DNA of 17,715 nucleotides from DATGMB01 sp035293845 (lineage in GTDB: Bacteria > Acidobacteriota > Terriglobia > Bryobacterales > Bryobacteraceae), in assembly GCA_035293845.1 (NCBI GenBank), contig DATGMB010000181.1, positions 1 to 17,715 on the forward strand, in the 5' to 3' direction. This document shows positions 7,920 to 13,738 of the stretch, piece by piece. Position 1 is the stretch's first letter, and the number at the start of each line of letters is the position of its first letter. The position numbers and the translations under genes were made by a program. The notes under the pieces were generated by a model. The model saw only the letters and a list, made by a program, of their open reading frames with translations. It was not told where the DNA came from and did no database searches.

Positions 7920-7922
7920 TGT

Positions 7923-7952
7923 ACGGCCGGCCATACGCCTGGCCATGGCCGT
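7923..7952 (-). terminator. hairpin at the FAH/nitric oxide reductase convergence (second of two)
   Basis: ACGGCCGGCCA at 7923-7933 pairs with TGGCC at 7940-7944 and GGCCGT at 7947-7952, with a two-base AT bulge and a six-base loop. It lies 17 bases beyond the end of the reductase gene on the - strand. Confidence 0.5.
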
Positions 7953-7969
7953 CCCGTACACTCCATCAC

Positions 7970-10258
7970 TTACACCCCTACCAGTTCCCGCGCCTTCTCC
8001 TTCTCGACAACGGATTTCGGCGCATTCACGGCGCGCAGGTGGAACAGCCCCCACACCGCAGCCGCCACCAGGGGCAGCACGCCGATCACGATGAACACCG
8101 TATCCGGCATCATCCGCAGCCACAGGAGGTTGTGCACCGCCGGCCTCTGGTAGAATTCGAGCGACCGCGCGGACCAGAACCCGTGATTGAAGCTCTCGAT
8201 CGCCTGCATCACCCCGATCGGAACCAGCGTGATCATCACCATCCCCATCAGCCCGGCGTTCAATCCCCAGAAGCTCACCATCAGCCACTTCTCCTTCCAC
8301 GCCCGCGGCTCGACCACGTTCCGCAGCGAGAACAGCGCCAGCGCAATGGCGAGCATGCCGTACACTCCCATCAGCGCCCCGTGGCCGTGCGCCGCCGTCA
8401 GGAACGACCCGTGCTGGAAGTAGCTCACGAACGGCAGATTGATGAGGAATCCCAGCACGCCCGCCCCGAACAGGTTCCAGAACGCCGTCGCCACCAGGAA
8501 CCAGAACGACGCCGCATACGGAAATTCCGCGCCGCCCTCGCGAATGGTCTTGTACTGCCCGTAGGCTTCGACCATCAGGAGCGAAAGCGGCACCACCTCC
8601 AGCGCGGAAAACACCGCGCCCAGCGCCATCCACGCTTCCGGCGCGCCAATCCAGTAATAGTGGTGCCCCGTCCCGATGATCCCGCTGCCCAGCAGAATGA
8701 TGAGCTGGAAGTAAGTGGCCCGCAGCGTCGAGTGCGCCGTGACCAGCCCCAGCCGCACCATCAGGAAGCCGATCACCACCACCGCGAACACCTCGAACAT
8801 CCCTTCCACCCACAGATGGATCAGCCACCACCGCCAGTAATCCGCCATGGTGATGTGGCTGCCGCGGTTCACGAACAGCGCGAAGCAGTAGAACACCGGG
8901 ATGGCCGTGGCCGAATACAGCAGCAGGTGCGTCAGCCCGCCGCGGTCGCTCTCCGCCTTCAGGGCCGCACGCAGCCCGCGCGCCACGATGAACAGCCAGA
9001 TCCCCATTCCCGCGATCAGCAGCAGCATCCATAGCCGCCCCAGCTCCAGGTATTCCCAGCCCTGCGTGCCCAGCCACCACCACGCCTTGCCGAGCAGACC
9101 TTTGATCGAAAGATACTCGCCCGCGAGACTGCCTACCACGACGACTACCAGCGCGCCGAACAGAATATTCACCAGCGGCCGCTGCCCTTTCGGCTCCCGT
9201 CCGCTCACCAGCGGCGCGATGAAGATCCCCATGCCGAGCCACGCCGTCGCGATCCAGAAGATCGCCAGTTGCAGGTGCCAGGTCCGCGCGATATTGAACG
9301 GCAGATACTGCGAGAGCGGGAATCCGAAGAAGCTCGCCCCGTCCGCGTAATCGTGCGCCATCTTCCCGCCGAGCAGGCACTGCACCAGGAACAGCGCCAG
9401 CGCCACCACGAAGTATTTCGCCGTCGCACGTTGCGAAGGCGTCAGCGTCATCTTCTGCAGCTCGAACCGGTAACCCGGATTGGGCGCGTCCTCGGCCGAA
9501 AGGCGATAGCGGTGCTGGAAATAAAGGATCAGTGCCAGAAAAAAGATCAGCCCCGCCACGCTCGCCGCCGACCACATCATTGCCCCCGCGGTCACCGTGT
9601 TCCCAGCTGCCGGATCGTATGGCCAGTTATTCGTGTACGAATGCGCCGCCTCCGGCCGCTTTGCCACGCTGAGCCACGCCGTCCACGTCACGAATGCCGC
9701 GAGCTGCCTCGTGGCCGCCAGCTCCCGCGCCGGGTCGCCGCCGCCTTCCGCCACCGGCAGCAGCGCGCCCTTCGGCAGCGCCCGCTCGAGCTGCCCTTCC
9801 GCGAACAGCTTGCGGTACCGCTCGACGATCGCGTTCCATCCGGCCACCTGACCCGCCGTGAACTGCAGTGTGCCATCGGAATACCGGTTCACCCGCAGCT
9901 CCGCCGCGATTTCGGCGTCGGCCGCCGCTTTCTGCCCGACCGAAAACCCGTCGTAGCCCGCCGGCCGCATGGCCTCCACCATCCAGTGCAGGGCCTCCGC
10001 GGTGTAATCCGGCCCCAGGTACGCGCCATGCCCCAGCACCGTCCCGTAATCCATGAGGCCGCGCTTGCGGAACAGGTCCTGTCCATCCTGAATATCCGAC
10101 GCGGTGAATAGCGTTGCGCCGTCCGGCCCGACGACCCGGTCCGGGATCGGCGCCCGGCTCCGGTACATCATGACGCCGCCCACGATCATCACCGTGAAGC
10201 CGAAGAGCAGCGTCAGCAATAATCCGTGTTTCCATAATCCCGATCTCGGTTCGCTCAT
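7970..10258 (-). CDS. norB: quinol-dependent nitric oxide reductase (single-subunit qNOR)
   Basis: 762 residues, full length for qNOR (also called NorZ). It reduces 2 NO to N2O at the inner membrane with electrons from quinol. The N-terminal part holds one membrane helix and the periplasmic NorC-like domain, without a c-type heme motif (GLMDYGTVLGHGAYLGPDYTA, 67-87), fused to a 12-helix heme-copper-oxidase-like core. The metal ligands are present: His328 in RTWHLQLAIFW (heme b), His481, His532 and His533 (non-heme iron) with Glu485 in HLWVEGMFE, and a haem-ligand pair in AAHGHGALMG (His624, His626). Non-heme iron is expected rather than copper because of the glutamate. No NO or nitrite regulator or other denitrification gene lies nearby, so NO detoxification is the likely role. 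It sits 44 bases after malQ but has its own promoter with a Crp/FNR-type dyad. Confidence 0.95.
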   Translation of the reverse strand: MSEPRSGLWKHGLLLTLLFGFTVMIVGGVMMYRSRAPIPDRVVGPDGATLFTASDIQDGQDLFRKRGLMDYGTVLGHGAYLGPDYTAEALHWMVEAMRPAGYDGFSVGQKAAADAEIAAELRVNRYSDGTLQFTAGQVAGWNAIVERYRKLFAEGQLERALPKGALLPVAEGGGDPARELAATRQLAAFVTWTAWLSVAKRPEAAHSYTNNWPYDPAAGNTVTAGAMMWSAASVAGLIFFLALILYFQHRYRLSAEDAPNPGYRFELQKMTLTPSQRATAKYFVVALALFLVQCLLGGKMAHDYADGASFFGFPLSQYLPFNIARTWHLQLAIFWIATAWLGMGIFIAPLVSGREPKGQRPLVNILFGALVVVVVGSLAGEYLSIKGLLGKAWWWLGTQGWEYLELGRLWMLLLIAGMGIWLFIVARGLRAALKAESDRGGLTHLLLYSATAIPVFYCFALFVNRGSHITMADYWRWWLIHLWVEGMFEVFAVVVIGFLMVRLGLVTAHSTLRATYFQLIILLGSGIIGTGHHYYWIGAPEAWMALGAVFSALEVVPLSLLMVEAYGQYKTIREGGAEFPYAASFWFLVATAFWNLFGAGVLGFLINLPFVSYFQHGSFLTAAHGHGALMGVYGMLAIALALFSLRNVVEPRAWKEKWLMVSFWGLNAGLMGMVMITLVPIGVMQAIESFNHGFWSARSLEFYQRPAVHNLLWLRMMPDTVFIVIGVLPLVAAAVWGLFHLRAVNAPKSVVEKEKARELVGV

Positions 10259-10264
10259 GAGATC

Positions 10265-10270
10265 AGGTTA
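10265..10270 (-). promoter_or_regulatory. -10 box of the nitric oxide reductase gene
   Basis: On the - strand this reads TAACCT, a TANNNT box six bases before the ATG at 10258, exactly -12 to -7 if transcription starts at that A. There is no Shine-Dalgarno sequence, so a leaderless mRNA is likely. No -35 resembling TTGACA is seen, which fits activator dependence. Confidence 0.55.
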
Positions 10271-10291
10271 AAAAGGTCCTGTTTGTCTCGA

Positions 10292-10307
10292 TATGACTTC
10301 GGTCACA
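10292..10307 (-). promoter_or_regulatory. Crp/FNR-type dyad centred at -41.5 of the nitric oxide reductase gene
   Basis: On the - strand the site is TGTGAC-CGAA-GTCATA, an inverted repeat matching 5 of 6 bases per arm. It fits the Crp layout TGTGA-N6-TCACA (9 of 10) and the FNR/NnrR spacing of N4 between TGA-type half sites. Its centre falls between 10299 and 10300, which is -41.5 relative to the A of the ATG, the class II activator position. It overlaps the malQ stop codon (10303-10305). Confidence 0.6.
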
Positions 10308-11697
10308 ACCTGCCGTACAATTCCGCCATCTCGCGCAGCCGCGGGGCATCCGCGGCGGCGGCCGGCCCGGTCATCCGCCATCGCCAGTTGCCGCGCGCGA
10401 CGGACGGGATATTCATCCGGCCCTCCGAGCCCAGCCCGAGCACGTCCTGCATCGGGAAAATCTCGATATCCGCCACCGATTTCATCAACTCCCGAATCAT
10501 CACCCAATGAATCGGCGCCTCATCCCCGACCCCCAAGTATGCCCTGGCCTTCGCCTTCTCCTCCCGGACATCCTCTGCCGTCCGCGTGCTATCCCCGCCC
10601 TCGCTGCGCCACCACCCCACGACCGTATCGTTATCATGCGTCCCGGTGTACGCCACGAGGTTCCGCGGATAGTTGTGCGGCTGAAACGTGGGCGCCTGGG
10701 GATCTTTCCCGAACGCGAACTGCAGGATCGCCATCCCGGGAAACCCGAACTCCTCCCGGATCGCCTCGACCTCCGGCGTGATCACCCCCAGGTTCTCCGC
10801 CACAATGGGCAGCGGCCCCAGTTCGGCCTTCATCGCGCGGAAGAACTCCGCCCCCGGACCTTTCACCCAGCGGCCATTCACGGCCGTCTCCTCCCCCGCC
10901 GGCACCTCCCAGTACGCTTCGAAGCCGCGGAAATGATCGACCCGCACCAGGTCGAACATCTCAAAGGAGGCCCGCATCCGCTCCTTCCACCACCGGTACC
11001 CGTCCTCCCGCATCCGGTCCCAGCGGTAAATCGGATTCCCCCATAACTGCCCCGTGGCGCTGAAATAGTCCGGGGGCACGCCCGCAACGGCATCGAAGCG
11101 GAACAGCTCCGGCCGCGCCCAGACGTCCGCGCTGTCCTTCGCCACATAGATCGGCAGATCGCCCATCAACCGGATGCCGCGGTCGTTCGCGTGCCGCTTC
11201 AGCGCCCGCCACTGCCGGAAGAACTCCCCCTGCAGCCACGTCTGAAACTCCACCTCCTCGTGATTCGCCTGGAGCCGCGCATCCCAGTCCCACCACGGCT
11301 TGCCTCCGTTCGCCACCTTCAGCGCCATGAAGCGGGCGAACTCCGGCAGCCACGGAAAGTCGTCGCTCCCGGCCCGCCCCCGTTCGCGGCACCAGCGCTC
11401 GCGGAGCGCCGCCATCTTCCGGGGCACGACTGCCTCGAACTCTACGCGCGCGCCGCTCCCCGATCCCCCACCCTCAACCCCCGGTCCCCCGATCAGCATC
11501 GGGTTCCCGGCAAACGCCGAAAACAACTGGTACGGCGACTCCCCATATCCCACTGGCCCGAGCGGCAGGACCTGCCAGACCCGCTGCCCTGCCTCCGCCA
11601 GCCAGTCCGCGAACCGGTACGCTTCGTCGCCCAGATCTCCGATGCTGCCCCCCGGCAGCGACGTCGGATGCAGCAGAATACCGCTGGCCCTCTCCAT
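10303..11697 (-). CDS. malQ: 4-alpha-glucanotransferase (amylomaltase, GH77)
   Basis: 464 residues, cytoplasmic; transfers maltooligosaccharide units between alpha-1,4-glucans, as in glycogen and maltodextrin metabolism. It opens with the family signature RASGILLHPTSLPGG and QVLPLGPVGYGESPYQ. The GH77 catalytic residues are visible: nucleophile Asp254 in VRVDHFRGFEAYWEVPAGE, acid/base Glu301 in IVAENLGVITPEVE and stabiliser Asp355 in YTGTHDNDT. It is somewhat shorter than typical MalQ (around 500). Residues 70-83 are a low-complexity Gly/Ser run where relatives normally have a longer helical segment, and this run coincides with a C-rich DNA repeat. A TAGGGT box at -12 to -7 and the absence of a ribosome binding site suggest a leaderless transcript. 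The divergent neighbour is the TPR gene. Confidence 0.95.
   Translation of the reverse strand: MERASGILLHPTSLPGGSIGDLGDEAYRFADWLAEAGQRVWQVLPLGPVGYGESPYQLFSAFAGNPMLIGGPGVEGGGSGSGARVEFEAVVPRKMAALRERWCRERGRAGSDDFPWLPEFARFMALKVANGGKPWWDWDARLQANHEEVEFQTWLQGEFFRQWRALKRHANDRGIRLMGDLPIYVAKDSADVWARPELFRFDAVAGVPPDYFSATGQLWGNPIYRWDRMREDGYRWWKERMRASFEMFDLVRVDHFRGFEAYWEVPAGEETAVNGRWVKGPGAEFFRAMKAELGPLPIVAENLGVITPEVEAIREEFGFPGMAILQFAFGKDPQAPTFQPHNYPRNLVAYTGTHDNDTVVGWWRSEGGDSTRTAEDVREEKAKARAYLGVGDEAPIHWVMIRELMKSVADIEIFPMQDVLGLGSEGRMNIPSVARGNWRWRMTGPAAAADAPRLREMAELYGRL
11456..11493. repeat. C-rich repeat inside malQ, related to 7066-7097
   Basis: The + strand carries CCCCGATC, CAACCCCCGG and CCCCCGATC units like those of the intergenic stretch at 7066-7097. 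The coding (-) strand therefore has five G runs and could form a quadruplex. It encodes residues about 69-81 of MalQ, a Gly/Ser-rich segment, in frame. Confidence 0.5.
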
Positions 11698-11703
11698 GCC
11701 CCC

Positions 11704-11709
11704 ACCCTA
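11704..11709 (-). promoter_or_regulatory. -10 box of malQ
   Basis: On the - strand this reads TAGGGT, a TANNNT box at exactly -12 to -7 counting the A of the malQ ATG as +1. No Shine-Dalgarno sequence is present between it and the ATG. This geometry is identical to that of the nitric oxide reductase gene. Confidence 0.45.
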
Positions 11710-11743
11710 ACGCACGGCCGCCACGCAATTCCGTGGGGCTCCG

Positions 11744-11757
11744 CACGCCCGGGCGTG
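11744..11757. promoter_or_regulatory. 14-bp perfect palindrome in the malQ/TPR divergent promoter region
   Basis: CACGCCC followed directly by GGGCGTG forms a perfect palindrome about midway between the two divergent start codons (-53.5 from malQ, -56.5 from the TPR gene). It could be an operator or a cruciform; no specific regulator can be named. Confidence 0.35.
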
Positions 11758-11792
11758 AAATTTCCCGGAGAGCAAACCCTATCCCGCCGCAC

Positions 11793-11798
11793 TATATG
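11793..11798 (+). promoter_or_regulatory. -10-like box of the TPR gene
   Basis: TATATG ends eight bases before the GTG start at 11807. An in-frame TAA at 11801-11803 excludes any earlier start, and no ribosome binding site fits in the remaining space, so a leaderless message is likely. Confidence 0.35.
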
Positions 11799-11806
11799 CC
11801 TAAACC

Positions 11807-12811
11807 GTGCGTCTTCTGGTGCCTCTGGCGGCCTGCGCCTGCGCGCTCGCCCTCGCCCAGCCCCCCGACCCCGCTTACGCCCCTCTGGCCCGCGCCTACG
11901 AACTGCTTCGTAGCAAATCGTACGACGCCGCCGTTGCCGCCTTCCAGCAAGCCATCGCCGCCGCCCCCGCCCGCGCCGATATCCGCAAGGATCTCGCCTA
12001 CACGTACCTCAAGACCGGCGAAAACTCGCTCGCCCTCGAACAGTTCCGCGAGGCCATGCGCCTCGATCCCGCCGATACCCAAGTCGCCCTCGAATTCGCT
12101 TTCCTCGCCAACGAGCAGAAGGATGTCCGCTCCAGCGTCACGGAAGCACGCCGCATCTTCGACCGAATCCGCCGGACCGGCAACCCCGTCGCCGAACAGG
12201 CCTTCCACAATATCGATGACCCGCTCGCCGCCGGCATCGACCGATGGCTGCACGCGATTGCTCTCGGCTCCGATAACTTCAGCGCCCATTACGAGCTCGC
12301 CACCCTCGCCGAGCAGCGGGACCAGCCGGCCCTCGCCGCCGAGCACTACGAGAAGGCCTGGCGGCTGCTGCCGGCGCGCCGTTCCGTGCTGGTCGACCTC
12401 GGCCGCGTCTGGCAGGCCATGGGCCTCACCGAAGCCGCCAACGCCGCCCTTCTGGCCGCCTCTCGCGGCGGCGAGCCCCGCGCCGCCGAAATGGCGCGCG
12501 AGCTCCTCCCCGACCGCTATCCCTACGTCTCGGAATTCCGCCGCGCCCTCGCGTTCGACCCGGCGAATGCCGAGCTCCGCCGGGAACTGGCGTATCTCCT
12601 GCTGCGCATGAACCAGCAGACCGAGGCGGAAGCCGAATTCCGCATCCTGGCCGATACCGACGCCTCCGACCTCCTCTCGGCCACGCAGCTCGCCTTCCTG
12701 CTCTACGGCCGCGGCGAGCGCGCCGCCGCGCAACCGCTGTTCGACCGCGTTCTGGCCGGCGACGACGAAGAGCTCGCCAACCGCGTCCGTGCCGTTCTCC
12801 GCATGCCCTAG
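11807..12811 (+). CDS. TPR-repeat exported protein, N-terminal part before an in-frame amber stop
   Basis: 334 residues read from a GTG start; an in-frame TAA three bases upstream fixes it. Residues 1-18 (RLLVPLAACACALALAQ) form a signal peptide. The rest is a chain of tetratricopeptide-like helical pairs, for example AYAPLARAYELLRSKSYDAA, IRKDLAYTYLKTGENSLALEQF and AHYELATLAEQRDQPALAAEHYEKA, so it is a periplasmic protein-binding scaffold. It ends at TAG (12809-12811), but the same frame stays open afterwards for 309 more codons with further TPR sequence and a membrane-like domain. The natural product is therefore very probably one 643-residue protein, and this entry is its front portion. 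If the stop is real and not read through, the gene is disabled. No independent function is claimed for the truncated product. Confidence 0.75.
   Translation: MRLLVPLAACACALALAQPPDPAYAPLARAYELLRSKSYDAAVAAFQQAIAAAPARADIRKDLAYTYLKTGENSLALEQFREAMRLDPADTQVALEFAFLANEQKDVRSSVTEARRIFDRIRRTGNPVAEQAFHNIDDPLAAGIDRWLHAIALGSDNFSAHYELATLAEQRDQPALAAEHYEKAWRLLPARRSVLVDLGRVWQAMGLTEAANAALLAASRGGEPRAAEMARELLPDRYPYVSEFRRALAFDPANAELRRELAYLLLRMNQQTEAEAEFRILADTDASDLLSATQLAFLLYGRGERAAAQPLFDRVLAGDDEELANRVRAVLRMP
12809..12811 (+). other. in-frame amber codon splitting the TPR gene
   Basis: The TAG interrupts a continuous frame (11807-13738) between ...RAVLRMP and VLKPRADAA.... A CAG to TAG change, one base, would explain it. 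TAG also serves as the normal stop of the FkbM, protease and MerR-type genes here, so the genome does not generally reassign it. Confidence 0.7.
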
Positions 12812-12865
12812 GTCCTGAAGCCCCGCGCCGATGCCGCTCCGCCCTCCAGCCCCGACGCCAAAATC

Positions 12866-13738
12866 ATGGCCGAGCGCAGCATCAAGGCCGGCTACCTGAA
12901 GGACGCCCTCAAGTACCTCGAAATCGCGCACGAAGCCGACCCCGGCGATTTCGGCATCATGCTGAAGCTCGGCTGGACGTTCAACATCCTCCACCAGGAC
13001 CGCCAGGCGTTCGAATGGTTCAGCCTCGCCCGCCAGAGCCCCGACCCGCAGATCGCCGCCGAGGCCGCCCGTGCCTGGCAAAACCTCCGCCCTGAAACCC
13101 AGCGCTTCCGCACGACGTTCTGGCTCTATCCCCTATATTCGACACGATGGAGCGATTTCTTCAGCTACGCGCAGCTCAAGACCGAGCTCAACACCGGCAG
13201 CTTCGTTCGACCCTACGTCAGTCTCCGCCTCGCCGGCGATTCCGGCGTGTTCCTGCCCCAGGCGCTTTCCGAGCAGTCCGTGATCCTTGCCGCCGGCCTC
13301 ACCACCCGCGTCTGGCACGGCGCGCGCGGCTGGTTCGAGGCAGGCGAATCCCTCGGCTATCTCTCGCATCACGCGCTCCCCGATTACCGCGGCGGCCTCG
13401 CCTTGAACCGCAAGCTCGCCGCCTTCGCCGATACCTCGCTCGATGCCCTTTATGTCTCGCGCTTCGACCGCGATTTCCTCATCTATAGCCAGTCCCGGAT
13501 CGGCCGCATCGCCGGCCCCTTCCAGTTCTACTGGAACGCCAACCTCACCTTCGATGCCAAATCGCAATACTGGGCCAATTTCGCCGAAACAGGTCCCGGA
13601 GTTCGATATGTCCTCGCCCCGTCCTCTTACCTCACCCTCAACCTCCTCCGCGGCGTCTACCTCATCAACGAGTTCAACCCCCGCCGCCCCAACTTCACGG
13701 ACCTTCGCGCGGGTTTCTGGTATGCGTTCACGCATTGA
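12866..13738 (+). CDS. continuation of the TPR gene: last TPRs and NfrA-like outer-membrane C-terminal domain
   Basis: 290 residues if counted from ATG 12866, but the frame runs without a break from codon 12812 and matches the frame of the upstream TPR gene, so this is most likely the second half of one gene. There is no ribosome binding site before 12866 and no promoter. It starts with a further TPR unit (SIKAGYLKDALKYLEIAHEADP and a second helix pair). From about residue 80 it changes to alternating polar and aromatic strands (FWLYPLYSTRWSDFFSYAQLK, PYVSLRLAGDSG), ending with an aromatic residue followed by TH. This resembles the C-terminal domain of NfrA/PgaA-type outer-membrane exporters, which combine TPRs with a beta-barrel. 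That match is from memory and is moderate. The 3' end overlaps the next gene by 17 bases, indicating one transcript. Confidence 0.7.
   Translation: MAERSIKAGYLKDALKYLEIAHEADPGDFGIMLKLGWTFNILHQDRQAFEWFSLARQSPDPQIAAEAARAWQNLRPETQRFRTTFWLYPLYSTRWSDFFSYAQLKTELNTGSFVRPYVSLRLAGDSGVFLPQALSEQSVILAAGLTTRVWHGARGWFEAGESLGYLSHHALPDYRGGLALNRKLAAFADTSLDALYVSRFDRDFLIYSQSRIGRIAGPFQFYWNANLTFDAKSQYWANFAETGPGVRYVLAPSSYLTLNLLRGVYLINEFNPRRPNFTDLRAGFWYAFTH

Noticed and set aside
12809..12811. Genome-wide reassignment of TAG
   Set aside because: TAG closes the FkbM, protease and MerR genes at natural protein ends, so a general recoding is unlikely.
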